A DNA stretch of 64,000 nucleotides from Steromphala cineraria (lineage: Eukaryota > Mollusca > Gastropoda > Trochida > Trochidae): NCBI GenBank assembly GCA_916613615.1, contig OU744727.1, positions 19,910,093 through 19,974,092 of the forward strand, given 5' to 3'. The stretch's first letter is position 1. Every line of letters begins with the position of its first letter. Below, piece by piece: positions 1-14,200 of the stretch. The position numbers and the translations under genes are program-made. The notes below the pieces were generated by a model. It saw only the letters and a program-made list of their open reading frames with translations, searched no databases and was not told the origin of the DNA.

Positions 1-2540
1 TAGATGCGACCTCAATGTACAGTTGAGCAGATATTGTCAAAATTGTTCCCACTATGGAACTTTCTTAATATGGCTTGGATATGCACCAACATGAGCTCAA
101 ATGTACACAAAAATGAATGCTATCTGCTGGTGTCAACCAATCTTCTCACAGATTTCAGCTTTTGTATAATTGGCTTTAGATGCGACCTTACTGTACAGTT
201 GAGCAGATATTGTCAAAATTGTTCCCACGATGGAATTTTTTTAATATGGCTTGAATATGCACCAAAATGAGCTCAAATGTACACAAAAATAAATGCTATC
301 TGCTGGTGCCAAACAATCTTCTCACAGATATTTAGCTTTTGTATAATTGGCTTTAGATGAGACCTTAATGTACAGTTGAGCAGATATTGTCAAAATTGTT
401 CCCACCATGGAATTTTCTTAATATGGCTTGGATAAGCACCAAAAAAAGCTCAGATGTACACACAAATAAATGCTATCTGCTGGTGTCAAAAACTTTTCTC
501 ACAGATTTTTAGTTTTTGTATAATTGGCTTTAGATGCGACCTTAATGTACAGTTGAGAAGATATTGTCAAAATTGTTCCTACGATGGAATTTTCTTAATA
601 TGGCTTGGATATGCACCAAAATGAGCTCAAATATACACAAAAATAAATGCTATCTGCTGGTGCCAACCAATCGTCTCACAGATTTTTAGTTTTTGTATAA
701 TTGGTTTAGATGCTACCTCAATATACAGTTGAGCAGATATTGTCAAAATTGTTCCCACGATGGAATTTTCTTAATATGGCTTGGATATGTACGAAAATGA
801 GCTCAAATGTACACAAAAATAAATGCTATCTGCTGGGGCCAACCAATCTTCTCACAGATTTTTAGCTTTTGTATAATTGGCTTTAGATGCGACCTCAATG
901 TACAGTTGAGCAGATATTGTCCAAATTGTTCCCACGATGGAATTTTCTTAATATGGCTTGGATATGTACGAAAATGAGCTCCAATGTACACAAAAATAAA
1001 TGCTATCTGCTGGTGCCAACCAATCTTCTCACAGATTTCAGCTTTTGTATAATTGGCTTTAGATGAGACCTTAATGTACAGTTGAGCAGATATTGTCCAA
1101 ATTGTTCCCACCATGGAATTTTCTTTATATGGCTTGGATATGCACCAAAAAAAGCTCAGATGTACACAAAAATAAATGGTATCTGCTGGTGTCAACAAAT
1201 TTTCTCACAGATTTTTAGTTTTTGTATAATTGGCTTTAGATGCGACCTTAATGTACAGTTGAGCAGATATTGTCAAAATTGTTCCTACGATTGAATTTTC
1301 TTAATATGGCTTGGATATGCACCAAAATGAGCTCAAATATACACAAAAATAAATGCTATCTGCTGGTGCCAACCAATCGTCTCACAGATTTTTAGTTTTT
1401 GTATAATTGGTTTAGATGCTACCTCAATATACAGTTGAGCAGATATTGTCAAAATTGTTCCCACGATGGAATTTTCTTAATATGGCTTGAATATGCACCA
1501 AAATGAGCTCAAATGTACACAAAAATAAATGCTATCTGCTGGTGCCAAACAATCTTCTCACAGATTTTTAGCTTTTGTATAATTGGCTTTAGATGAGACC
1601 TTAATGTACAGTTGAGCAGATATTGTCCAAATTGTTCCCACCATGGAATTTTCTTTATATGGCTTGGATATGCACCAACATGAGCTCAAATGTACACAAA
1701 AATGAATGCTATCTGCTGGTGTCAACCAATCTTCTCACAAATTGTTAGCTTTTGTATAATTGGCTTTAGATGCGACCTCAATGTACAGTTGAGCAGATAT
1801 TGTCAAAATTGTTCCCACTATGGAACTTTCTTAATATGGCTTGGATATGCACCAACATGAGCTCAAATGTACACAAAAATGAATGCTATCTGCTGGTGTC
1901 AACCAATCTTCTCACAGATTTCAGCTTTTGTATAATTGGCTTTAGATGCGACCTTAATGTACAGTTGAGCAGATATTGTCAAAATTGTTCCCACGATGGA
2001 ATTTTTTTAATATGGCTTGAATATGCACCAAAATGAGCTCAAATGTACACAAAAATAAATGCTATCTGCTGGTGCCAAACAATCTTCTCACAGATTTTTA
2101 GCTTTTGTATAATTGGCTTTAGATGAGACCTTAATGTACAGTTGAGCAGATATTGTCAAAATTGTTCCCACGATGGAATTTTCTTAATATGGCTTGGATA
2201 AGCACCAAAAAAAGCTCAGATGTACACACAAATAAATGCTATCTGCTGGTGTCAAAAAATTTTCTCACAGATTTTTAGTTTTTGTATAATTGGCTTTAGA
2301 TGCGACCTTAATGTACAGTTGAGCGGATATTGTCAAAATTGTTCCTACGATGGAATTTTCTTAATATGGCTTGGATATGCACCAAAATGAGCTCAAATAT
2401 ACACAAAAATAAATGCTATCTGCTGGTGCCAACCAATCGTCTCACAGATTTTTAGTTTTAGTATAATTGGTTTAGATGCTACCTCAATATACAGTTGAGC
2501 AGATATTGTCAAAATTGTTCCCACGATGGAATTTTTTTAA
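1..2540 (+). repeat. Family A block with ~1,766-bp (10-monomer) duplication
   Basis: About 770 bp from position 1 reappears at 1,767-2,535, with the same order of subtypes: CCTCAATG, the ATTTCAGC deletion, GATGAGACC, GATAAGCACC with AAAAAAAGCTC, and GGTTTAGATGCTACC. The copies differ at scattered bases, for example GAGAAGATATT at about 555 against GAGCGGATATT at about 2,320. Identity stops near 770/2,535, where the downstream monomers differ. The intervening 770-1,766 holds further A monomers including CCACCATGG forms with CTTTATATGG. No gene is present. Confidence 0.8.
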
Positions 2541-3414
2541 TATGGCTTGAATATGCACCAAAATGAGCTCAAATGTACACAAAAATGAATGCTATCTGCT
2601 GGTGCCAAACAATCTTCTCACAGATTTTTAGCTTTTGTATAATTGGCTTTAGATGAGACCTTAATGTACAGTTGAGCAGATATTGTCCAAATTGTTCCCA
2701 CCATGGAATTTTCTTTATATGGCTTGGATATGCACCAACATGAGCTCAAATGTACCCAAAAATAAATGCTATCAGCTGGTGGCAACCAATCTTCTCACAG
2801 ATTTTTAGCTTTTGCATAATTGGCTTTAGATGCGACCTTAATGTACAGTTGAGCAGATATTGTCAAAATTGTTCCCACGATGGAATTTTCTTAATTTGGC
2901 TTGGATATGTACCAAAATGAGCTCAAATGTACACAAAAATAAATGCTATCTGCTGGTGCCAACCAATCTTCTCACAGATTTCAGCTTTTGTATAATTGGC
3001 TTTAGATGCGACCTTAATGTACAGTTGAGCAGATATTGTCAAAATTGTTCCCACCATGGAATTTTCTTAATATGGCTTGGATAAGCACCAAAAAAAGCTC
3101 AGATGCACACACAAATAAATGCTATCTGCTGGTGTCAAAAAATTTTCTAACAGATTTTTAGTTTTTGTATAATTGGCTTTAGATGCGACCTTAATGTACA
3201 GTTGAGCGGATATTGTCAAAATTGTTCCTACGATGGAATTTTCTTAATATGGCTTGGATATGCACCAAAATGAGCTCAAATATACACAAAAATAAATGCT
3301 ATCTGCTGGTGCCAACCAATCGTCTCACAGATTTTTAGTTTTTGTATAATTGGTTTAGATGCTACCTCAATATACAGTTGAGCAGATATTGTCAAAATTG
3401 TTCCCACGATGGAA
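2541..3414 (+). repeat. Family A monomers, mixed subtypes
   Basis: Five or so A monomers continue in register. They include GATGAGACC with CCACCATGG and CTTTATATGG, then TACCCAAAAATAAATG with ATCAGCTGGTGGC, then GATAAGCACC with AAAAAAGCTC and GATGCACAC, then the GGTTTAGATGCTACC deletion form. The same subtypes occur elsewhere in the left half. Nothing other than satellite is visible. Confidence 0.75.
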
Positions 3415-4944
3415 TTTTCTTTATATGGCTTGGATATGCACCAAAATGAGCTCAAATATACACAAAAATAAATGCTATCAGCTGGTGGCAACCAATCTTC
3501 TCACAGATTTTTAGCTTTTGCATAATTGGCTTTAGATGCGACCTTAATGTACAGTTGAGCAGATATTATCAAAATTGTTCCCACGATGGAATTTTCTTAA
3601 TATGGCTTGGATATGCACCAAAATGAGCTCAAATGTACACAAAAATAAATGCTATCTGCTGGGGCCAACCAATCTTCTCACAGATTTTTAGCTTTTGTAT
3701 AATTGGCTTTAGATGCGACCTCAATGTACAGTTGAGCAGATATTGTCAAAATTGTTCCCACGATGGAATTTTCTTAATATGGCTTGGATATGTACGAAAA
3801 TGAGCTCAAATGTACACAAAAATAAATGCTATCTGCTGGTGCCAACCAATCTTCTCACAGATTTCAGCTTTTGTATAATTGGCTTTAGATGCGACCTTAA
3901 TGTACAGTTGAGCAGATATTGTCAAAATTGTTCCCACGATGGAATTTTTTTAATATGGCTTGAATATGCACCAAAATGAGCTCAAATGTACACAAAAATA
4001 AATGCTATCTGCTGGTGCCAAACAATCTTCTCACAGATTTTTAGCTTTTGTATAATTGGCTTTAGATGAGACCTTAATGTACAGTTGAGCAGATATTGTC
4101 CAAATTGTTCCCACCATGGAATTTTCTTTATATGGCTTGGATATGCACCAACATGAGCTCAAATGTACCCAAAAATAAATGCTATCAGCTGGTGGCAAGC
4201 AATCTTCTCACAGATTTTTAGCTTTTGTATAATTGGCTTTAGATGCGACCTTAATGTACAGTTGAGCAGATATTGTCCAAATTGTTGCCACTATGGAATT
4301 TTCTTTATATGGCTTGGATATGCACCAAAATGAGCTCAAATATACACAAAAATAAATGCTATCAGCTGGTGGCAACCAATCTTCTCACAGATTTTTAGCT
4401 TTTGCATAATTGGCTTTAGATGCGACCTTAATGTACAGTTGAGCAGATATTGTCAAAATTGTTCCCACGATGGAATTTTCTTAATATGGCTTAGATATGC
4501 ACCAAAATGAGCTCAAATGTACACAAAAATAAATGCTATCTGCTGGGGCCAACCAATCTTCTCACAGATTTTTAGCTTTTGTATAATTGGCTTTAGATGC
4601 GACCTCAATGTACAGTTGAGCAGATATTGTCAAAATTGTTCCCACGATGGAATTTTCTTAATATGGCTTGGATATGTACGAAAATGAGCTCAAATGTACA
4701 CAAAAATAAATGCTATCTGCTGGTGCCAACCAATCTTCTCACAGATTTCAGCTTTTGTATAATTGGCTTTAGATGCGACCTTAATGTACAGTTGAGCAGA
4801 TATTGTCAAAATTGTTCCCACGATGGAATTTTTTTAATATGGCTTGAATATGCACCAAAATGAGCTCAAATGTACACAAAAATAAATGCTATCTCCTGGT
4901 GCCAAACAATCTTCTCACAGATTTTTAGCTTTTGTATAATTGGC
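3415..4944 (+). repeat. 884-bp (5-monomer) local duplication in family A
   Basis: The stretch 3,415-4,060 recurs at 4,299-4,944. Shared rare states are CTTTATATGG, ATCAGCTGGTGGCAACC, TTTTGCATAATT, CTGGGGCCAACC, TATGTACGAAAATG and the ATTTCAGC one-base deletion, all in the same order. The copies differ at few sites, such as CTATCTGC against CTATCTCC near 4,874. The bases between are ordinary A monomers. The duplication is tandem with a short spacer of about one monomer. Confidence 0.8.
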
Positions 4945-5650
4945 TTTAGATGCGACCTTAATGTACAGTTGAGCAGATATTGTCCAAATTGTTGCCACTA
5001 TGGAACTTTCTTAATATGGCTTGGATATGCACCAACATGAGCTCAAATGTACACAAAAATAAATGCTATCTGCTGGTGCCAACCAATCTTCTCACAGATT
5101 TCAGCTTTTGTATAATTGGCTTTAGATGCGACCTCAATGTACAGTTGAGCAGATATTGTCCAAATTGTTCCCACGATGGAATTTTTTTAATATGGCTTGA
5201 ATATGCACCAAAATGAGCTCAAATGTACACAAAAATAAATGCTATCTGCTGGTGCCAAACAATCTTCTCACATATTTTTAGTTTTTGTATAATTGGCTTT
5301 AGATGCGACCTTAATGTACAGTTGAGCGGATATTGTCAAAATTGTTCCCACGATGGAATTTTCTTAATATGGCTTGGATATGTACCAAAATGAGCTCAAA
5401 TGTACACAAAAATAAATGCTATCTGCTGGTGCCAACCAATCTTCTCACAGATTTCAGCTTTTGTATAATTGGCTTTAGATGCGACCTCAATGTACAGTTG
5501 AGCAGATATTGTCCAAATTGTTCCCACGATGGAATTTTTTTAATATGGCTTGAATATGCACCAAAATGAGCTCAAATGTACACAAAAATAAATGCTATCT
5601 GCTGGTGCCAAACAATCTTCTCACATATTTTTAGTTTTTGTATAATTGGC
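4945..5650 (+). repeat. 353-bp (2-monomer) tandem duplication in family A
   Basis: A dimer made of one 177-bp monomer and one 176-bp ATTTCAGC monomer is repeated with an offset of 353 bp across about 4,980-5,650. Shared marks are CATATTTTTAG (in place of CAGATTTTTAG), the CCTCAATG state and TTTTTTTAATATGG. This is the smallest clear higher-order unit in the left half. Confidence 0.75.
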
Positions 5651-8600
5651 TTTAGATGCGACCTTAATGTACAGTTGAGCGGATATTGTCAAAATTGTTC
5701 CTACGATGGAATTTTCTTAATATGGCTTGGATATGCACCAAAATGAGCTCAAATATACACAAAAATAAATGCTATCTGCTGGTGCCAACCAATCGTCTCA
5801 CAGATTTTTAGTTTTTGTATAATTGGTTTAGATGCTACCTCAATATACAGTTGAGCAGATATTGTCAAAATTGTTCCCACCATGGAATTTTCTTAATATG
5901 GCTTGGATATGCACCAAAATGAGCTCAAATATACACAAAAATAAATGCTATCTGCTGGTGCCAACCAATCTTCTCACAGATTTTTAGCTTTTGTATAATT
6001 GGCTTTAGATGCGACCTTAATGTACAGTTGAGCAGATATTGTCAAAATTGTTCCTACGATTGAATTTTCTTAATATGGCTTGGATATGCACCAAAATGAG
6101 CTCAAATGTACACAAAAATAAATGCTATCTGCTGGTGCCAACCAATCTTCTCACAGATTTTTAGTTTTTGTATAATTGGTTTAGATGCTACCTCAATATA
6201 CAGTTGAGCAGATATTGTCAAAATTGTTCCCACGATGGAATTTTCTTAATATGGCTTGGATATGCACCAAAATGAGCTCAAATATACACAAAAATAAATG
6301 CTATCTGCTGGTGCCAATAAATCTTCTCACAGATTTTTAGTTTTTGTATAATTGGCTTTAGATGTGACTTTATGTACAGTTGAGCAGATATTGTCCAAAT
6401 TGTTCCCACATTGGAACTTTCTTAATATGGCTTGGATATGCACCAAAATGAGCTCAAATGTACACAAAAATAAATGCCATCTGCTGGTGCCAACAAATCT
6501 TCTCACAGATTTTTAGCTTTTTGTATAATTGGCTTTAGATGTGACTTTGTGTATTGTTGAGCAGATATTGTCAAAATTGTTCCAACGATGATATTTTCTT
6601 AATATGGCTTGCATATGCACCAAAATGAGCTCAAATATACACAAAAATAAATGCTATCTGCTGGTGCCAACCAATCTTCTCACAGATTTTTAGCTTTTGA
6701 ATAATTGGCTTTAGATGCGACCTTAATGTACAGTTGAGCAGATATTGTCCAAATTGTTCCCACGATGGAATTTTCTTAATATGGCTTGGATATGCACCAA
6801 CATGAGCTCAAATGTACCCAAAAATAAATGCTATCAGCTGGTGCCAACCAATCTTCTCACAGATTTTTAGCTTTTGTATAATTGGCTTTAGATGCGACCT
6901 CAATGTACAGTTGAGCATATATTGTCCAAATTGTTCCCACGATGGAATTTTCTTAATATGGCTTGGATATGTACCAACATGAGCTCAAATGAACAAAAAA
7001 AAAAAAAAATGCTATCTGCTGGTGCCAAACAATCTTCTCACAGATTTTTAGCCTTTGTGTTATTGGCTTTAGATGCGACCTTAATGTACAGTTGAGCAGA
7101 TATTGTCAAAATTGTTCCCACGATGGAATTTTTTTAATATGGCTTGGATATGCACCAAAATGAGCTCGGATGTACACACAAATAAATGCTATCTGCTGGT
7201 GCCAACCAATCTTCTCACAGATTTTTAACTTTTGTATAATTGGATTTACATGCAACCTTAATGTACAGTTGAGCAGATATTGTCCAAATTGTTGCCACTA
7301 TGGAACTTTCTTAATATGGCTTGGATATGCACCAACATGAGCTCAAATGTACACAAAAATGAATGCTATCTGCTGGTGTCAACCAATCTTCTCACAGATT
7401 TTTAGCTTTTGTATAATTGGCTTTAGATGCGACCTCAATGTACAGTTGAGCAGATATTGTCAAAATTGTTCCCACGATGGAATTTTCTTAATATGGCTTG
7501 GATATGTACCAAAATGAGCTCAAATGTACACAAAAATAAATGCTATCTGCTGGTGCCAACCAATCTTCTCACAGATTTCAGCTTTTGTATAATTGGCTTT
7601 AGATGCGACCTTAATGTACAGTTGAGCAGATATTGTCAAAATTGTTCCCACGATGGAATTTTTTTAATATGGCTTGAATATGCACCAAAATGAGCTCAAA
7701 TGTACACAAAAATAAATGCTATCTGCTGGTGCCAAACAATCTTCTCACAGATTTTTAGCTTTTGTATAATTGGCTTTAGATGAGACCTTAATGTACAGTT
7801 GAGCAGATATTGTCAAAATTGTTCCCACGATGGAATTTTCTTAATATGGCTTGGATAAGCACAAAAAAAGCTCAGATGTACACACAAATAAATGCTATCT
7901 TCTGGTGTCAAAAAAATTTCTCACAGATTTTTAGTTTTTGTATAATTGGCTTTAGATGCGACCTTAATGTACAGTTGAGCGGATATTGTCAAAATTGTTC
8001 CTACGATGGAATTTTCTTAATATGGCTTGGATATGCACCAAAATGAGCTCAAATATACACAAAAATAAATGCTATCTGCTGGTGCCAACCAATCGTCTCA
8101 CAGATTTTTAGTTTTTGTATAATTGGTTTAGATGTTACCTCAATATACAGTTGAGCAGATATTGTCAAAATTGTTCCCACGATGGAATTTTCTTAATATG
8201 GCTTGGATATGCACCAAAATGAGCTCAAATATACACAAAAATAAATGCTATCTGCTGGTGCCAACCAATCTTCTCACAGATTTTTAGCTTTTGTATAATT
8301 GGCTTTAGATGCGACCTTAGTGTACAGTTGAGCAGATATTGTCAAAATTGTTCCTACGATTGAATTTTCTTAATATGGCTTGGATATGCACCAAAATGAG
8401 CTCAAATGTACACAAAAATAAATGCTATCTGCTGGTGCCAACCAATCGTCTCACAGATTTTTAGTTTTTGTATAATTGGTTTAGATGCTACCTCAATATA
8501 CAGTTGAGCAGATATTGTCAAAATTGTTCCCACGATGGAATTTTCTTAATATGGCTTGGATATGCACCAAAATGAGCTCAAATATACACAAAAATAAATG

Positions 8601-9575
8601 CTATCTGCTGGTGCCAATAAATCTTCTCACCGATTTTTAGTTTTTGTATAATTGGCTTTAGATGTGACTTTATGTACAGTTGAGCAGATATTGTCCAAAT
8701 TGTTCCCACATTGGAACTTTCTTAATATGGCTTGGATATGCACCAAAATGAGCTCAAATATACACAAAAATAAATGCTATCTGCTGGTGCCAACCAATCT
8801 TCTCACAGATTTTTAGCTTTTTGTATAATTGGCTTTAGATGTGACTTTGTGTATTGTTGAGCAGATATTGTCAAAATTGTTCCCACGATGATATTTTCTT
8901 AATATGGCTTGCATATGCACCAAAATGAGCTCAAATATACACAAAAATAAATGCTATCTGCTGGTGCCAACCAATCTTCTCACAGATTTTTAGCATTTGA
9001 ATAATTGGCTTTAGATGCGACCTTAATGTACAGTTGAGCAGATATTGTCCAAATTGTTCCCACGATGGAATTTTCTTAATATGGCTTGGATATGCACCAA
9101 CATGAGCTCAAATGTACCCAAAAATAAATGCTATCAGCTGGTGCCAACCAATCTTCTCACAGATTTTTAGCTTTTGTATAATTGGCTTTAGATGCGACCT
9201 CAATGTACAGTTGAGCATATATTGTCCAAATTGTTCCCACGATGGAATTTTCTTAATATGGCTTGGATATGTACCAACATGAGCTCAAATGAACAAAAAA
9301 AAAAAAAATGCTATCTGCTGGTGCCAAACAATCTTCTCACAGATTTTTAGCCTTTGTGTTATTGGCTTTAGATGCGACCTTAATGTACAGTTGAGCAGAT
9401 ATTGTCAAAATTGTTCCCACGATGGAATTTTTTTAATATGGCTTGGATATGCACCAAAATGAGCTCGAATGTACACACAAATAAATGCTATCTGCTGGTG
9501 CCAACCAATCTTCTCACAGATTTTTAGCTTTTGTATAATTGGCTTTACATGCAACCTTAATGTACAGTTGAGCAG
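5651..9575 (+). repeat. ~2,300-bp (13-monomer) duplication in family A
   Basis: About 1.6 kb from 5,650 to 7,275 reappears at 7,950-9,575. Marker states shared in order are GGTTTAGATG, CAATAAATC, TGTGACTTTATG, CACATTGGAAC, TTTGTGTATTGTTGAG (6,546 and 8,846), GATGATATTTTC, TTTTGAATAATT, ATCAGCTGGTGCC, GAGCATATATTG and the oligo(A) run (6,995 and 9,295). Differences are few, such as CTCGGATG against CTCGAATG. The segment 7,276-7,949 between the copies holds the CCTCAATG and ATTTCAGC subtypes seen at 3.7 and 4.6 kb. Confidence 0.8.
6991..7010 (+). repeat. Oligo(A) monomer variant, 15 A
   Basis: The usual GTACACAAAAATAAATGC is replaced by GAAC followed by 15 A and TGC. The same allele is at about 9,295 (14 A), 17,945 (15 A), 21,656 (15 A), 25,550 (17 A) and 26,792 (17 A), always in the same position of the higher-order unit and next to a GAGCATATATTG or GCACCAACATG monomer. 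The shared position shows one origin; run length has since changed by slippage. It destroys the AATAAA motif of the consensus. Confidence 0.9.
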
Positions 9576-11280
9576 ATATTGTCAAAATTGTTCCCACGAT
9601 GGAATTTTCTTAATATGGCTTGGATATGCACCAAAATGAGCTCAAATGTACACAAAAATATATGCTATCTGCTGGTGCCAACCAATCTTCTCACAGATGT
9701 TCAGCTTTTGTATAATTGGCTTTAGATGCGACCTTAATGTACAGTTGAGCAGATATTGTCAAAATTGTTCCCACGATGAAATTTTCTTAATATGGCTTGG
9801 ATAAGCACCAAAAAAGCTCAGATGTACACAAAAATAAATGCTATCTGCTGGTGTCAACAAATTTTCTCACAGATTTTTAGCTTTTGTATAATTGGCTTTA
9901 GATGCGACCTTAATGTACAGTTGAGCAGATATTGTCAAAATTGTTCCTACGATTGAATTTTCTTAATATGGCTTGGATATGCACCAAAATGAGCTCAAAT
10001 GTACACAAAAATAAATGCTATCTGCTGGTGCCAATAAATCTTCTCACCGATTTTTAGTTTTTGTATAATTGGCTTTAGATGCGACCTTAATGTACAGTTG
10101 AGCGGATATTGTCAAAATTGTTCCTACGATGGAATTTTCTTAATATGGCTTGGATATGCACCAAAATGAGCTCAAATATACACAAAAATAAATGCTATCT
10201 GCTGGTGCCAACCAATCGTTTCACAGATTTTTAGTTTTTGTATAATTGGTTTAGATGCTACCTCAATATACAGTTGAGCAGATATTGTCAAAATTGTTCC
10301 CACGATGGAATTTTCTTAATATGGCTTGGATATGCACCAAAATGAGCTCAAATATACACAAAAATAAATGCTATCTGCTGGTGCCAACCAATCTTCTCAC
10401 AGATTTTTAGCTTTTGTATAATTGGCTTTAGATGCGACCTTAATGTACAGTTGAGCAGATATTGTCAAAATTGTTCCTACGATTGAATTTTCTTAATATG
10501 GCTTGGATATGCACCAAAATGAGCTCAAATGTACACAAAAATAAATGCTATCTGCTGGTGCCAACCAATCGTCTCACAGATTTTTAGTTTTTGTATAATT
10601 GGTTTAGATGCTACCTCAATATACAGTTGAGCAGATATTGTCAAAATTGTTCCCACGATGGAATTTTCTTAATATGGCTTGGATATGCACCAAAATGAGC
10701 TCAAATATACACAAAAATAAATGCTATCTGCTGGTGCCAATAAATCTTCTCACCGATTTTTAGTTTTTGTATAATTGGCTTTAGATGTGACTTTATGTAC
10801 AGTTGAGCAGATATTGTCCAAATTGTTCCCACATTGGAACTTTCTTAATATGGCTTGGATATGCACCAAAATGAGCTAAAATGTACACAAAAATATATGC
10901 TATCTGCTGGTGCCAACCAATCTTCTCACAGATGTTCAGCTTTTGTATAATTGGCTTTAGATGCGACCTTAATGTACAGTTGAGCAGATATTGTCAAAAT
11001 TGTTCCCACGATGAAATTTTCTTAATATGGCTTGGATAAGCACCAAAAAAGCTCAGATGTACACAAAAATAAATGCTATCTGCTGGTGTCAACAAATTTT
11101 CTCACAGATGTTCAGCTTTTGTATAATTGGCTTTAGATGCGACCTTAATGTACAGTTGAGCAGATATTGTCCAAATTGTTCCTACGATTGAATTTTCTTA
11201 ATATGGCTTGGATATGCACCAAAATGAGCTCAAATGTACACAAAAATAAATGCTATCTGCTGGTGCCAAACAATCTTCTC
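9576..11280 (+). repeat. Family A monomers linking two higher-order blocks
   Basis: This stretch mixes subtypes of its neighbours. AAATATATGC with CAGATGTTCAGC occurs near 9,660 and 10,890, GATAAGCACCAAAAAAGC near 9,800 and 11,035, and CAATAAATCTTCTCACCG near 10,030 and 10,740. Part of it (about 10,120-10,840) matches about 8,000-8,720 with an offset of 2,126 bp, equal to 12 monomers. Only satellite is present. Confidence 0.7.
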
Positions 11281-14200
11281 ACAGATTTTTAGTTTTTGTA
11301 TAATTGGTTTAGATGCTACCTTAATAGACAGTTGAGCTGATATTGTCCAAATTGTTCCCACAATGGAATTTTCTTAATATGGCTTGGATATGCACCAAAA
11401 TGAGCTCAAATATACACAAAAATATATGCTATCTGCTGGTGCCAACCAATCTTCTCACAGATTTTTAGTTTTTGTATAATTGGCTTTAGATGTGACTTTA
11501 TGTACAGTTGAGCAGATATTGTCAAAATTGTCCCCACAATGGAATTTTCTTAATATGGCTTGGATATGCACCAAAATGAGCTCAAATGGACACAAAAATA
11601 AATGCTATCTGCTGGTGCCATTCAATCTTCTCACAGATTTTTAGTTTTTGTATAATTGGCTTTAGATGCGACCTTAATGTACAGTTGAGCAGATATTGTC
11701 AAAATTGTTCCCACGATGGAATTTTCTTAATATGGCTTGGATATGTACGAAAATGAGCTCAAAATTACACAAAAATAAATGCTATCTGCTGGTGCCAACC
11801 AATCTTCTCACAGATTTCAGCTTTTGTATAATTGGCTTTAGATGCGACCTTAATGTACAGTTGAGCAGATATTGTCAAAATTGTTCCCACGATGGAATTT
11901 TTTTAATATGGCTTGAATATGCACCAAAATGAGCTCAAATGTACACAAAAATAAATGCTATCTGCTGGTGCCAACCAATCTTCTCACAGATTTTTAGTTT
12001 TTGTATAATTGGTTTAGATGCTACCTTAATAGACAGTTGAGCTGATATTGTCCAAATTGTTCCCACAATGGAATTTTCTTAATATGGCTTGGATATGCAC
12101 CAAAATGAGCTCAAATATACACAAAAATATATGCTATCTGCTGGTGCCAACCAATCTTCTCACAGATTTTTAGTTTTTGTATAATTGGCTTTAGATGTGA
12201 CTTTATGTACAGTTGAGCAGATATTGTCAAAATTGTCCCCACAATGGAATTTTCTTAATATGGCTTGGATATGCACCAAAATGAGCTCAAATGGACACAA
12301 AAATAAATGCTATCTGCTGGTGCCATTCAATCTTCTCACAGATTTTTAGCTTTTGTATAATTGGCTTTAGATGCGACCTTAATGTACAGTTGAGCAGATA
12401 TTGTCAAAATTGTTCCTACGATTGAATTTTCTTAATATGGCTTGGATATGCACCAAAATGAGCTCAAATATACACACAAACAAATGCTATCTGCTGGTGC
12501 CAACCAATCTTCTCACAGATTTTTAACTTTTGTATAATTGGCTTTACATGCAACCTTAATGTACAGTTGAGCAGATATTGTCAAAATTGTTCCCACGATG
12601 GAATTTTCTTAAAATGGCTTGGATATGCACCAAAATGAGCTCAAATGTACACAAAAATATATGCTATCTGCTGGTGCCAACCAATCTTCTCACAGATGTT
12701 CAGCTTTTGTATAATTGGCTTTAGATGCGACCTTAATGTACAGTTGAGCAGATATTGTCAAAATTGTTCCCACGATGAAATTTTCTTAATATGGCTTGAA
12801 TATGCACCAAAAAAGCTCAGATGTACACAAAAATAAATGCTATCTGCTGGTGTCAACAAATTTTCTCACAGATGTTCAGCTTTTGTATAATTGGCTTTAG
12901 ATGCGACCTTAATGTACAGTTGAGCAGATATTGTCAAAATTGTTCCTACGATGGAATTTTCTTAATATGGCTTGGATATGAACCAAAATGAGCTCAAATA
13001 TACACAAAAAATAAATGCTATCTGCTGGTGCCAACCAATCTTCTCACAGATTTTTAGTTTTTGTATAATTGGTTTAGATGCTACCTTAATAGACAGTTGA
13101 GCTGATATTGTCCAAATTGTTCCCACAATGGAATTTTCTTAATATGGCTTGGATATGCACCAAAATGAGCTCAAATATACACAAAAATATATGCTATCTG
13201 CTGGTGCCAACCAATCTTCTCACAGATTTTTAGTTTTTGTATAATTGGCTTTAGATGTGACTTTATGTACAGTTGAGCAGATATTGTCAAAATTGTCCCC
13301 ACAATGGAATTTTCTTAATATGGCTTGGATATGCACCAAAATGAGCTCAAATGGACACAAAAATAAATGCTATCTGCTGGTGCCATTCAATCTTCTCACA
13401 GATTTTTAGTTTTTGTATAATTGGCTTTAGATGCGACCTTAATGTACAGTTGAGCAGATATTGTCAAAATTGTTCCCACGATGGAATTTTCTTAATATGG
13501 CTTGGATATGTACGAAAATGAGCTCAAAATTACACAAAAATAAATGCTATCTGCTGGTGCCAACCAATCTTCTCACAGATTTCAGCTTTTGTATAATTGG
13601 CTTTAGATGCGACCTTAATGTACAGTTGAGCAGATATTGTCAAAATTGTTCCCACGATGGAATTTTTTTAATATGGCTTGAATATGCACCAAAATGAGCT
13701 CAAATGTACACAAAAATAAATGCTATCTGCTGGTGCCAACCAATCTTCTCACAGATTTTTAGTTTTTGTATAATTGGTTTAGATGCTACCTTAATAGACA
13801 GTTGAGCTGATATTGTCCAAATTGTTCCCACAATGGAATTTTCTTAATATGGCTTGGATATGCACCAAAATGAGCTCAAATATACACAAAAATATATGCT
13901 ATCTGCTGGTGCCAACCAATCTTCTCACAGATTTTTAGTTTTTGTATAATTGGCTTTAGATGTGACTTTATGTACAGTTGAGCAGATATTGTCAAAATTG
14001 TCCCCACAATGGAATTTTCTTAATATGGCTTGGATATGCACCAAAATGAGCTCAAATGGACACAAAAATAAATGCTATCTGCTGGTGCCATTCAATCTTC
14101 TCACAGATTTTTAGTTTTTGTATAATTGGCTTTAGATGCGACCTTAATGTACAGTTGAGCAGATATTGTCAAAATTGTTCCCACGATGGAATTTTCTTAA

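Noticed and set aside
4..270. Recurrent 78- and 88-codon ORFs on the plus strand in the left half
   Set aside because: They span one to one and a half monomers between the per-monomer TGA stops. They recur only because the same subtypes recur.
803..1198. Minus-strand ORF of 131 codons
   Set aside because: It is the reverse strand of two A monomers, with no start context beyond the repeat and no conservation of frame in neighbouring copies.
6991..7010. Oligo(A) run as the tail of a retroposed SINE or processed pseudogene
   Set aside because: It replaces the A-rich ACAAAAATAAA segment of the monomer in register. Satellite continues directly on both sides, with no foreign body or target-site duplication.
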